A stretch of DNA of 64,000 nucleotides from JBHFEI01 sp041928815 (GTDB lineage Bacteria > Pseudomonadota > Alphaproteobacteria > Rhizobiales > Rhizobiaceae). Numbering within the stretch: position 1 is the stretch's first letter; each line of letters begins with the position of its first letter. Positions 45,528 to 53,331 of the stretch are shown piece by piece. Location of the stretch: assembly GCF_041928815.1 (NCBI RefSeq), contig NZ_JBHFEI010000008.1:186001-250000 (forward strand). Reading direction: 5' to 3'. Under the pieces are notes generated by a model. The model saw only the letters and a list, made by a program, of their open reading frames with translations. It searched no databases and was not told the DNA's origin. Position numbers and translations under genes: made by a program.

Positions 45528-45549
45528 CCGCAGCGCATATACGCTGCGG
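45528..45549. repeat. Inverted repeat upstream of the tRNA-like pair
   Basis: CCGCAGCG and CGCTGCGG form a perfect eight-base stem around CATATA, in the 210-base gap between the gatA terminator side and cloverleaf B. It could be an operator or part of a precursor RNA; no function can be assigned. Confidence 0.45.
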
Positions 45550-45594
45550 AACGGCAGAATATTCAAGGCGTCTTGGAAAAATTTCGCGAATATG

Positions 45595-45624
45595 AAAACG
45601 GCGGCCCGCAAGAGCCGCCGTTTG
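45595..45624 (-). terminator. Rho-independent terminator after gatA
   Basis: Arms AAACGGCGGC and GCCGCCGTTT pair perfectly over an eight-base loop, and on the minus strand the stem is followed by T bases. It is about 30 bases past the gatA stop and so ends the gatCA unit before the tRNA-like pair. Confidence 0.85.
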
Positions 45625-45654
45625 GATGGAAAAACCGGTTCGGCCGTGCCGCCG

Positions 45655-47136
45655 CTACCACCACTTCGCCGGCGCGAAGCGGCCGGCGGCCTGCTCGATT
45701 ACATGGGCGGTGCGGAACAGCGTCTCCTCCTCGAAGGGGCGGCCGATAAGTTGCAGGCCGAGCGGCAGGCCCTTGTGGTCGAGGCCGGCGGGAACGGAGA
45801 GACCGGGCAGGCCCGCCATGTTCACCGTCACGGTGAAGATATCGTTCAGATACATCTTCACCGGATCGGCGGCCAGATCCTCGTCGGCGATGCCGAAGGC
45901 GGAGGACGGTGTCGCCGGCGTCAGGATGGCGTCGACGCCGGCGTCGAAGGCCAGTTCGAAATCGCGCTTGATCAGCGTGCGCACCTTCTGCGCCCGGAGA
46001 TAATAGGCATCGTAATAGCCGGCCGAGAGCACATAGGTGCCGATCATGATGCGGCGCTTGACCTCGGAGCCGAAGCCGGCGGCGCGCGTCTTCTCGTAGA
46101 GATCGACGATGTCGCGGCCGTCGACGCGCAGGCCGTAGCGCACGCCGTCATAGCGGGCGAGGTTCGAGGACGCCTCGGCGGGCGCGACGATATAATAGGC
46201 CGGCAGCGCGTATTTCGTGTGCGGCAGGGAGATGTCGACGATCTCGGCGCCGGCATCCTTCAGCCAGGCGATGCCCTGCTGCCACAGCGCCTCGATCTCG
46301 TCAGGCATGCCGTCGACGCGGTACTCCTTCGGGATGCCGATGCGCATGCCCTTGACGGAGCCGCCGATCGCGGCCTCGTAGTCCGGCACAGGGATATCGA
46401 CCGAGGTCGTATCCTTCGCATCCGTGCTCGCCATCGAGCCGAGCAGGATCGCGGCATCGCGCACGTCGCGGGCGATCGGCCCGGCCTGGTCCAGCGAGGA
46501 GGCGAAGGCGACGATGCCCCACCGCGAGCAGCGCCCATAGGTCGGCTTGATGCCGACCGTGCCGGTGAAGGCCGCGGGCTGGCGGATCGAGCCGCCGGTG
46601 TCGGTCGCCGTCGCCCCGGCACAGAGGAAGGCGGCGACGGCCGCGGCCGAGCCGCCCGACGAGCCACCCGGCACGAGGTCGAGGTTGGAGCCCTGCGCCC
46701 GCCACGGGTTCTTCACCGGCCCGTACCAGGAGCTTTCATTCGACGAGCCCATGGCGAATTCGTCCATGTTGAGCTTGCCGAGCATGACGGCGCCGTCGTT
46801 CCACAGGTTCTGCGTCACGGTCGATTCGTAGCGCGGCTCGAAACCGTCGAGAATGTGGCTGCAGGCCTGGGTGTGGACGCCTTCGGTCGCGAAGAGGTCC
46901 TTGATGCCGAGCGGAATGCCTTCGAGCGCCCCCGCGTTTCCACCGGCGATGCGGCCGTCCGAGGCCTTCGCCATGGCGCGCGCCTTCTCCGGCGTCACCG
47001 CGACATAGGCATTCAGCGCGCCGTTGGCGGCCTCGATCGCGGCGAGGTAGGCATCGGTGAGTTCGACGGCCGTGATCTCCTTCGCCGTGAGCTTGGCGCG
47101 GGCTTCGGCGATGGTCAGGCGGGTGAGGTCGGTCAT
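45655..47136 (-). CDS. gatA: Aspartyl/glutamyl-tRNA amidotransferase subunit A
   Basis: The amidase subunit that releases ammonia from glutamine for transamidation of Glu-tRNA-Gln and Asp-tRNA-Asn. The 493 residues show the amidase-signature Ser-Ser-Lys triad: Lys in GIPLGIKDLFATEG near residue 78, Ser in VPGGSSGGSAAAVAAF near residue 155 and Ser in ATDTGGSIRQPAAFTG near residue 178. It follows gatC on the same strand; gatB is encoded further downstream. A clear terminator follows. Confidence 0.97.
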   Translation of the reverse strand: MTDLTRLTIAEARAKLTAKEITAVELTDAYLAAIEAANGALNAYVAVTPEKARAMAKASDGRIAGGNAGALEGIPLGIKDLFATEGVHTQACSHILDGFEPRYESTVTQNLWNDGAVMLGKLNMDEFAMGSSNESSWYGPVKNPWRAQGSNLDLVPGGSSGGSAAAVAAFLCAGATATDTGGSIRQPAAFTGTVGIKPTYGRCSRWGIVAFASSLDQAGPIARDVRDAAILLGSMASTDAKDTTSVDIPVPDYEAAIGGSVKGMRIGIPKEYRVDGMPDEIEALWQQGIAWLKDAGAEIVDISLPHTKYALPAYYIVAPAEASSNLARYDGVRYGLRVDGRDIVDLYEKTRAAGFGSEVKRRIMIGTYVLSAGYYDAYYLRAQKVRTLIKRDFELAFDAGVDAILTPATPSSAFGIADEDLAADPVKMYLNDIFTVTVNMAGLPGLSVPAGLDHKGLPLGLQLIGRPFEEETLFRTAHVIEQAAGRFAPAKWW

Positions 47137-47193
47137 GGTCGGCAGTCTTTCGCGGGACGGGAGAAGGAGCGCGGCGGATCGGAGGCCGGCGGC

Positions 47194-47481
47194 CTATTCG
47201 ACGACTTTCGGCACGAGGAAGAAGTTGCGGTCCGACAGCGGCGCGTTGGCGACGATATCGTCCGCCTTGTTGCCGTCGGTGACGACGTCCTCGCGCTTCT
47301 TCATCGCCATCGGCGTCACCGAGGTCATCGGCTCGACGCCGGAGACGTCCACCTCGGAAAGCTGTTCGACGAAGCCGAGGATGCCGTTCAGCTGACCCGT
47401 CATCGTTTCGGCCTCCTCCGCGCTCACGGCGATGCGGGCAAGGCGCGCGACGCGCTTGACGGTGGCGAGGTCGACGGACAT
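47194..47481 (-). CDS. gatC: Aspartyl/glutamyl-tRNA amidotransferase subunit C
   Basis: A 95-residue stabilising subunit that wraps around GatA and GatB. It starts MSVDLATVKRVARLARIAVS, continues with MTGQLNGILGFVEQLSEVDV, and ends LSDRNFFLVPKVVE, all conserved family features. It lies 57 bases upstream of gatA in the same operon. Confidence 0.96.
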   Translation of the reverse strand: MSVDLATVKRVARLARIAVSAEEAETMTGQLNGILGFVEQLSEVDVSGVEPMTSVTPMAMKKREDVVTDGNKADDIVANAPLSDRNFFLVPKVVE

Positions 47482-47550
47482 GGGCGGCTCCGGAAGGTCA
47501 GAAGGTCTGGCTTCGCTATACTGGCCCGCAACTGCGCGCGCAACCCGCGC

Positions 47551-47583
47551 GAAGGGGCGATCGGCCGAGAGGATCGCCCCTTC
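47551..47583. terminator. Strong hairpin between UPF0173 gene and gatC
   Basis: A perfect 12-base inverted repeat (GAAGGGGCGATC / GATCGCCCCTTC) with a nine-base loop, six bases past the stop of the UPF0173 gene on the minus strand. No T-run follows, so it may be a weak terminator or mRNA-stabilising stem ahead of gatC. Confidence 0.55.
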
Positions 47584-47588
47584 GACGG

Positions 47589-48293
47589 TCAGAACGAGAC
47601 CGTGCCGCCGATCTCCGGCACGGCGACCCGCGTCTTCACGCCCTCCATGCCGGCGATGAAGGTCTCGGCGGTCGGCGCGACGAGGGGGAAGGTGGCGTAA
47701 TGGCAGGGGATCGCCGTTTCGAACTTGAAGTAGCGCTGGCAGGCGAGCGCCGCGACCGCGCCGCCCATGGTGAAGCGGTCCCCGACCGGAACGAGGCCGA
47801 TATCGGGCTGGTGCAGCTCGTGGATCAGCGCCATGTCGGAGAAGATGTCGGTATCGCCCATGTGGTAGAGCGTCGGCTCGGCGTCGAAATGCAGGACGAG
47901 GCCGTTGGCGTTGCCGAGCGAATGGGAGACGCCGTCCTCGGTGATCTGGGCCGAGGAATGCAGTGCGTTGACGAAGGTGGCGCTGAAGCCGGACAGCTGG
48001 ATCGTGCCGCCGGTATTGCCCATTTCCAGCGCGCTCACACCCTTGGAGCCGAGCCAGGCGGCGAGATCGGCATTGGCGACGACGGTGGCGCCGGTCTCCT
48101 TCGCCAGCGCCACCGTGTCACCGACATGGTCGCCATGGCCGTGGCTGAGCAGGATGTGGGTGAGCCCCTTCGCCGCGTCCTTGCGGCCCTCCTCGCGGAA
48201 GACCGGATTGCCGGTGAAGAAGGGGTCGACGAGGATCGTCGCCGTGCCGGTCTCGATGCGGAAAGCGGAATGGCCGAGCCAGGTGATCTTCAT
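47589..48293 (-). CDS. UPF0173 metal-dependent hydrolase (beta-lactamase fold)
   Basis: A 234-residue metallo-beta-lactamase-fold protein. The metal-binding HxHxDH motif is in ILLSHGHGDHVGDTVALAKE near residue 52, with later ligands in LYHMGDTDIFSDM and the C-terminal AIPCHYATFPLVAPT. The start MKITWLGHSAFRIETGTATI is typical of UPF0173. The substrate of the family is unknown. It lies upstream of gatC-gatA on the same strand with a hairpin between. Confidence 0.93.
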   Translation of the reverse strand: MKITWLGHSAFRIETGTATILVDPFFTGNPVFREEGRKDAAKGLTHILLSHGHGDHVGDTVALAKETGATVVANADLAAWLGSKGVSALEMGNTGGTIQLSGFSATFVNALHSSAQITEDGVSHSLGNANGLVLHFDAEPTLYHMGDTDIFSDMALIHELHQPDIGLVPVGDRFTMGGAVAALACQRYFKFETAIPCHYATFPLVAPTAETFIAGMEGVKTRVAVPEIGGTVSF

Positions 48294-48367
48294 GATAGGT
48301 TTCCTCGCGGTTTGCGTCTAAGGATCTCGAACGGCGTTTACGGAAGGCGGGGCAGCGCGGTTCATCG

Positions 48368-48844
48368 ATGACGGTATTGACGATAGAAGACCTCGCGGCG
48401 ACGCTTCAACCCCGCCACGCCATAGCCGGGATCGATCTCGGCACCAAGACGATCGGCCTGTCGATGTCCGATCTCGGCCGGCGTTTCGCCTCGCCGCGGC
48501 CGGTCCTGAAGCGGGTGAAATTCGCCGCCGATGCGCAGGCGCTCCTCGCATTCGCGCAAAAGGAAGCCGTCGCGGCCTTCGTCATCGGCCTGCCGCTCAA
48601 CATGGACGGCTCGCAGGGCCCGCGCGCCCAGGCGACGCGCGCCTTCGTTCGCAACATGGAGGGAAAAACGGAGATTCCCTTCGTCTACTGGGACGAGCGG
48701 CTGTCGACGGTGGCGGCCGAGCGGGTGCTGATCGAGATGGACGTGTCCCGCGGCAAGCGCAAGGAGCGGATCGATTCGGCCGCGGCCGCCTTCATCCTTC
48801 AGGGCGCGCTCGACAGGCTCGTGTCCTTGGAAAGGGCGGCCTGA
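48368..48844 (+). CDS. ruvX: Putative pre-16S rRNA nuclease / Holliday junction resolvase homologue
   Basis: A YqgF/RuvX RNase H-fold protein of 158 residues, implicated in 16S rRNA 5' end maturation and described in older work as a resolvase. It has the first catalytic Asp in AIAGIDLGTKTIGLSMSD near residue 22, the segment FVIGLPLNMDGSQGPRAQAT, the Glu/Asp motif YWDERLSTVAAERVL and the last Asp in KERIDSAAAAFILQGAL. Its 3' end overlaps the convergent membrane-protein gene by 46 bases. It is divergent from the UPF0173 gene. Confidence 0.95.
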   Translation: MTVLTIEDLAATLQPRHAIAGIDLGTKTIGLSMSDLGRRFASPRPVLKRVKFAADAQALLAFAQKEAVAAFVIGLPLNMDGSQGPRAQATRAFVRNMEGKTEIPFVYWDERLSTVAAERVLIEMDVSRGKRKERIDSAAAAFILQGALDRLVSLERAA

Positions 48845-49134
48845 GCCGCCTCGCGCGCGGCCTTGCGCCGCAGCCACCAGGCGCGGATCTCGCGGCGCTT
48901 GCGGAAGAGCACGATGCCGAAAACGATCAGCGTATCGAAGGCGATCGCCCGCGCGACCAGCGGCGGGATCGTCTCCGGCGGAATGCCGAGGATCTTGCCG
49001 TAGATGGCAAAGACCAGGTCATGGGCCTGGCGCGTCAGCATGAAGATGCCGAAGCTCATGTCGTTCAGCGACAGGTAGTACCAGCCGCCGAGCAGAAGGA
49101 CGGGGCAAGCCCAGAGTATGAGGAACCACTTCAT
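48799..49134 (-). CDS. Small membrane protein
   Basis: A 111-residue protein with an N-terminal span (MKWFLILWACPVLLLGGWYY), a middle region MSFGIFMLTRQAHDLVFAIY, a second span near FDTLIVFGIVLFRKRREI and a basic, Ala-rich tail. It resembles short conserved membrane proteins encoded beside ruvX in rhizobia, but I cannot name the family with certainty. Its ATG overlaps the stop of a 51-residue gene upstream (ATGA), and its last 46 bases overlap ruvX on the other strand. Confidence 0.72.
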   Translation of the reverse strand: MKWFLILWACPVLLLGGWYYLSLNDMSFGIFMLTRQAHDLVFAIYGKILGIPPETIPPLVARAIAFDTLIVFGIVLFRKRREIRAWWLRRKAAREAAQAALSKDTSLSSAP

Positions 49135-49286
49135 GTCGCCCTCCGCGCGCCGAGCCCCGGCCCGATCAGCGGAAAGGCGATGCGGTCGAGGAAGACGACG
49201 CCGGTCAGCACCAGCGCCGGAACGGCAATATCGACCGCCACTCCGGAAAAGAACGTCATCATCATTACCAACATGCCTGTCCGCAT
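49131..49286 (-). CDS. Very small membrane protein coupled to the next gene
   Basis: A 51-codon frame: starts MRTGMLVMMMTFFSGVAVDI, has a hydrophobic stretch IAVPALVLTGVVFLDRIAFP and ends GPGLGARRAT. The stop overlaps the next start as ATGA, and GGGCAGGG lies just before the ATG at 49284-49286. The coupling and membrane character support a real gene that works with the 111-residue membrane protein. An internal ATG at 49274 is an alternative start. Function unknown. Confidence 0.6.
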   Translation of the reverse strand: MRTGMLVMMMTFFSGVAVDIAVPALVLTGVVFLDRIAFPLIGPGLGARRAT

Positions 49287-49664
49287 GGGCCCTGCCCTGT
49301 CCCTGCGGACCTCATGCCCGCATGCTTATTCATGTGGCGCGTTAACCCTCTTCGGGCAACGTAAACCTTTCATTAAGGTTAATATCCACCGTCGGGGACC
49401 GTGCCGACGCGCGCATCCCGAGTCCGGAAATCGCTCCAAGAAACTGTTTTTTATCGTCTTTTCATCATTCTCACAGTTTGAATCAGGAAGACCGCGACGT
49501 TTCACCCCGAAAGTGAGACATCGGCCATGCGGCAGCGATGGTAAACGGGACGCGCCGGATTCTCGCCGCAAAACGCCCGCACGCATTGCGGCACAGGCGG
49601 CGCGCCTGTAACCGGACGGCGCCAGCCCTCGCGCCATGCCGCCAGACACACGACGAGATCCGCC
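49287..49664. other. Gene-free divergent region before the AEC transporter gene
   Basis: About 380 bases between divergent genes. The half near 49340-49480 is richer in A and T, with CATTAAGGTTAATATCC and a TTTTTTATCG stretch, and probably contains promoters. Short open frames in the second half have no protein character. Confidence 0.45.
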
Positions 49665-50600
49665 TTGACCGCCATTTTCGAAAGCATCCTGCCGGTCTTT
49701 CTCCTCGTCGCGCTCGGCTGCGGCCTCAAGCGCTCGACCCGCATCGACGGCACGCTCTGGAACGGGCTCGAGCAGTTCGGCTACTTCGTGCTCTTCCCGG
49801 CGCTGCTGTTTTCCACCCTCGCCCAGGCGGATTTTTCCGGCATGCGGGCGGATGCGACCGGCATCGCCACCATCGGCAGCATCACCCTGATGGCGCTCGC
49901 CGTGCTCTGCCTCTGGCCGCCGATGCGCCGTCGCGGCGTCTCTCCAGCCGCCTTCACCTCGGTCTTCCAGACCGCGACGCGCTGGAACGGCTTCATGGCG
50001 CTGGCGATCGCCGCCAAGCTCTATGGCAGCCTCGGCCTCAGCCTGACGGCGCTGACGATGACGCTGGTGATCGTGCCGATCAATTTCTACAATATCGGCG
50101 TGCTCGTCTGGTTCGGCGGCGGCACGCGCAGCCTCCGCTTCTTCGCCGTGAAGATCCTCACCAATCCGCTGATCGTCGCCTCGCTCGCCGGCATCGTGCT
50201 GAACGTCGCCGGCATCACCGTCTACGCGCCGGTGATGACGGCGATCGAGATGCTCGGCAACGCCTCGCTCAGCCTCGGCCTGGTGATGGTCGGCGCCGGG
50301 CTGAAAATCGCCGACGCGCTCAAGCCCCGGCCGGTTGCGCTTCTCTCGGTGGCGCTGAAACTTCTGCTGATGCCCGTCTTCATGGTGGCGGCCAGCCATC
50401 TCCTCGGCATCCGCGGCGATGCGCTGCTCGTCATCGCGCTGGGGGCCGCCGTCCCGACGGCGATGAACGGCTATCTGCTGGCCAAGCAGATGGGCGGCGA
50501 CGCGCCCCTCTACGCCGCGGTCGCGACGCTGCAGACCGTCGCCTCCTTCTTCACGATCCCGCTGGTGCTGTGGCTGACCGGCTATCTCGCCGCCGGATAG
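49665..50600 (+). CDS. AEC-family transporter
   Basis: A 311-residue inner-membrane carrier of the auxin efflux carrier (AEC) family with about ten spans. The start MTAIFESILPVFLLVALGCG and the repeat-like halves (ending with LGNASLSLGLVMVGAGLKIA and TAMNGYLLAKQMGGDAPLYA) are typical. Bacterial members are linked to malate and other organic-anion transport, but the substrate here is unknown. The start is a TTG at 49665. The 3' end overlaps the convergent acyl-CoA dehydrogenase gene by 19 bases. Confidence 0.88.
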   Translation: MTAIFESILPVFLLVALGCGLKRSTRIDGTLWNGLEQFGYFVLFPALLFSTLAQADFSGMRADATGIATIGSITLMALAVLCLWPPMRRRGVSPAAFTSVFQTATRWNGFMALAIAAKLYGSLGLSLTALTMTLVIVPINFYNIGVLVWFGGGTRSLRFFAVKILTNPLIVASLAGIVLNVAGITVYAPVMTAIEMLGNASLSLGLVMVGAGLKIADALKPRPVALLSVALKLLLMPVFMVAASHLLGIRGDALLVIALGAAVPTAMNGYLLAKQMGGDAPLYAAVATLQTVASFFTIPLVLWLTGYLAAG

Positions 50601-52234
50601 AGCAGGTCGACGATCTGCGCCGAATCGAAGCGCGAATCGAGCATGCCGTAGGTCGCGCGCCAGCCGCCGGCGAGGCGCGATTCGAGGAAGGCGTCGGCGA
50701 GCCGCCCGGCGCCGAGACGGTAGAGTTCGGCGGCGGCACCGGCGAGCGCCAGCTGCTCGACGAGAAGCCGCGTCGAGCCCTCGTCGCGCTCGCAGAGCGA
50801 CATGGCGGCGCGCAGCACGTCGAAGGTCTTGCGACCGGCAGGGCCGAGATCGCGGCCGATCACGGCGAAGAGCTGCTCGAACAGGTCCTTGCCGCGCGCG
50901 ACCACCTTCAGCACGTCGAGCGCCAGGACGTTGCCGCCGCCTTCCCCGAGGGCGGCGGCGGGTGCTGCGCGATAGTGCCGGGCGATCGCCCAGTCCTCGA
51001 CATAAGAATTGCCACCCATCGCCTCCATCGCCTCGGCGATCAGCATCGGGGCGATCTTGGCGCACCAGTATTTCGCCACCGGCGTCATCAGCCGGGCATA
51101 GGCGGCGTCCTCGGCACTCTCGCCGGCCCGGTCGAAGGCGGCGGCGACACGCAGCGCCAGTGCCGTCGCGGCGGCGACGTCGAGCGCCATGTCGGCGACG
51201 ACCCGCGTCATCAGCGGCTGGGCGATCAGGGCGCGGCCGCCGACCTGGCGCCCGCGCAGGTGGTGCACGGTCTCGGCCAGAGCCGCGCGCATCGTGCCTG
51301 CTGCGGCGAGCGCACCATCGAGCCGCGTGAGCGTCACCATGTCGAGGATGGTGCGCTGACCGGCATCGGGCGCGCCGAGCGCGAAGCCGAAGGTCTCGGA
51401 GAACTCCACCTCGGCCGTCGCGTTCGAGCGATTGCCGAGCGTGTCCTTCAGCCGCTGGAAGCGCAGCCCGTTCGCCGAACCATCCTCCAGAAGGCGCGGC
51501 ACGAGGAAGCAGCCGAGCCCCTCGCGTGTCTGGGCGAGCATGATGAAGGCGTCGCTCATCGGCGCGGAGAGATACCATTTGTGGCCGCCGAGCCGGTAGA
51601 TCCCCTCGCCGACGCGTTCCGCGCGCGTGACCGTCGCGCGCAGGTCCGATCCGGCCTGCTTTTCGGTCAGTCCCATGCCGATGGTGACGGCGGATTTCTG
51701 CATCCAGGGGCGATTGGTCGAATCATACTTGCGGGCAAGGATCTTCGCCGCCCACTCCTTCTGCACGACGGGCGCCGCCGCCATGGCGGCGACGGAGGCG
51801 CTCGTCATCGTCATCGGCGCGAGGTGACCAGCCTCGAGCTGCGCCGTCAGGTAATAGCGCACCGCCCGGGCCCGATGCGACTGGCCGCGTTCGCCCTCGA
51901 TCGTTTCCCAGGCGGAAGAATGCAGGCCGGCGCCCATCGACCGCCGCATCAGCGCATGCCAGGCCGGATGGAACTCGACGACGTCGAGCCTTTCGCCGCG
52001 AGGCCCGTGCGAGCGCAGCTGCGGCGCGCCGTGGTCGGCCATGCGCGCCAGCTCCTGCGCCTCGGCCGAGGTGACGAAGCGCCCGATCGCCTCGAAATCC
52101 TCCTTCAGCGCCCGCGGCAGCCCCGCCGTCGCATCGACCACCAGCGGATCGGACCGGTAGGCGTTGATGCCGGAATAGGGCGCCGGCTGGTTGAGCTCGG
52201 CCTGGATCTTGTCGGTGCGCGGCGCTTGGGTCAT
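50582..52234 (-). CDS. Acyl-CoA dehydrogenase, AidB-like
   Basis: A 550-residue FAD flavoprotein of the AidB group of acyl-CoA dehydrogenases. Its long N-terminal domain starts MTQAPRTDKIQAELNQPAPY with NAYRSDPL; the FAD region has AVTIGMGLTEKQAGSDLRAT near residue 190, the catalytic-domain RLGGHKWYLSAPMSDAFIML and GLRFQRLKDTLGNRSNATAE, and MGGNSYVEDWAIARHYR near residue 415. In E. coli, AidB is part of the adaptive response to alkylation. A role in acyl-CoA breakdown is equally possible. It is divergent from pyrB with a 160-base gap. Confidence 0.9.
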   Translation of the reverse strand: MTQAPRTDKIQAELNQPAPYSGINAYRSDPLVVDATAGLPRALKEDFEAIGRFVTSAEAQELARMADHGAPQLRSHGPRGERLDVVEFHPAWHALMRRSMGAGLHSSAWETIEGERGQSHRARAVRYYLTAQLEAGHLAPMTMTSASVAAMAAAPVVQKEWAAKILARKYDSTNRPWMQKSAVTIGMGLTEKQAGSDLRATVTRAERVGEGIYRLGGHKWYLSAPMSDAFIMLAQTREGLGCFLVPRLLEDGSANGLRFQRLKDTLGNRSNATAEVEFSETFGFALGAPDAGQRTILDMVTLTRLDGALAAAGTMRAALAETVHHLRGRQVGGRALIAQPLMTRVVADMALDVAAATALALRVAAAFDRAGESAEDAAYARLMTPVAKYWCAKIAPMLIAEAMEAMGGNSYVEDWAIARHYRAAPAAALGEGGGNVLALDVLKVVARGKDLFEQLFAVIGRDLGPAGRKTFDVLRAAMSLCERDEGSTRLLVEQLALAGAAAELYRLGAGRLADAFLESRLAGGWRATYGMLDSRFDSAQIVDLLYPAAR

Positions 52235-52394
52235 GGCCCGCTTCTAGCCGATGTTTGCCCCCCGTGAAACGGGTCCTCCGCGCCGCCGCTTGCGGTTCCT
52301 CAACTTTTCTCGCGGCCCTGCCCCCGCCAACTTGCCGCAGGCCCGGCAAGGCACTAAGAGAACGCGACATTCACAAGGACAGCAGGCGGCGCTC

Positions 52395-53327
52395 ATGGCA
52401 TCGTTTCCGCACCGGCATCTCCTCGGCATCAAGGATCTGAGCGAACAGGACATCACCCTGCTCCTCGACCGCGCCGACGAGGCCGTGAAGATCTCCCGCC
52501 AGCGCGAGAAGAAAACCTCGACATTGCGCGGCCTGACGCAGATCAACCTCTTCTTCGAGGCCTCCACCCGCACCCAGGCCTCCTTCGAGCTTGCCGGCAA
52601 ACGGCTCGGCGCCGACGTGATGAACATGTCGGTCGGCAACTCCTCGGTGAAGAAGGGCGAGACGCTGATCGACACGGCGATGACGCTGAACGCGATGCAT
52701 CCGGACGTGCTCATCGTGCGCCATTCCTCCGCCGGGGCCGCCGCGCTTCTGGCGCAGAAGGTCTCCTGCGCCGTCGTCAATGCCGGCGACGGGCAGCACG
52801 AGCACCCGACGCAGGCGCTGCTCGACGCGCTGACCATCCGCCGCGCGCGCGGCAAGCTCGCCCGCATCATCGTGGCGATCTGCGGCGACGTGCTGCATTC
52901 GCGCGTCGCCCGCTCCAATATCATTCTCCTGAACCGCATGGGCGCGCGGGTGCGCGTCGTCGCGCCGGCAACGCTGCTTCCCTCGGGGATCGCCGAGATG
53001 GGCGCCGAGGTCTACCATTCGATGGAGGAGGGACTGAAGGGCGCCGACGTGGTCATGATGCTGCGGCTGCAGCGCGAGCGCATGTCGGGCGCCTTCGTGC
53101 CGTCGGTGCGCGAGTATTTCCGTTATTTCGGCCTCGACGCCGAGAAGCTGAAGGCGGCGAAGGACGATGCGCTCGTGATGCATCCCGGCCCCATGAACCG
53201 GGGCGTCGAGATCGCCTCCGAGATCGCCGACGGTCCGCAGAGCGTGATCGAGGCACAGGTGGAAATGGGGGTCGCGGTGCGCATGGCCGTGATGGAAACG
53301 CTGCTCCTGTCGCAGTCGGAGGCATGA
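52395..53327 (+). CDS. pyrB: Aspartate carbamoyltransferase catalytic subunit
   Basis: Joins carbamoyl phosphate and aspartate in pyrimidine synthesis. The 310 residues carry the carbamoyl phosphate loop FFEASTRTQASFELAGKRLG near residue 55, SVKKGETLIDTAMTLNAM, the VNAGDGQHEHPTQALLDALT motif near residue 135 and MHPGPMNRGVEIASEIAD near the C-terminus. The ATG at 52395 is chosen by family start; an open frame runs further upstream. It is followed after four bases by the pyrC-like gene, as in organisms where the two proteins form one complex. No regulatory pyrI is present. Confidence 0.96.
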   Translation: MASFPHRHLLGIKDLSEQDITLLLDRADEAVKISRQREKKTSTLRGLTQINLFFEASTRTQASFELAGKRLGADVMNMSVGNSSVKKGETLIDTAMTLNAMHPDVLIVRHSSAGAAALLAQKVSCAVVNAGDGQHEHPTQALLDALTIRRARGKLARIIVAICGDVLHSRVARSNIILLNRMGARVRVVAPATLLPSGIAEMGAEVYHSMEEGLKGADVVMMLRLQRERMSGAFVPSVREYFRYFGLDAEKLKAAKDDALVMHPGPMNRGVEIASEIADGPQSVIEAQVEMGVAVRMAVMETLLLSQSEA

Positions 53328-53331
53328 CGCG

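Noticed and set aside
49502..49675. A 57-codon minus-strand frame overlapping the start of the AEC transporter gene
   Set aside because: It has no clear ribosome binding site and no recognisable features, and overlaps a real gene start.
49326..51578. A 750-codon minus-strand frame across the AEC transporter and the dehydrogenase
   Set aside because: It is out of frame with the dehydrogenase and antisense to the transporter, with no recognisable domain.
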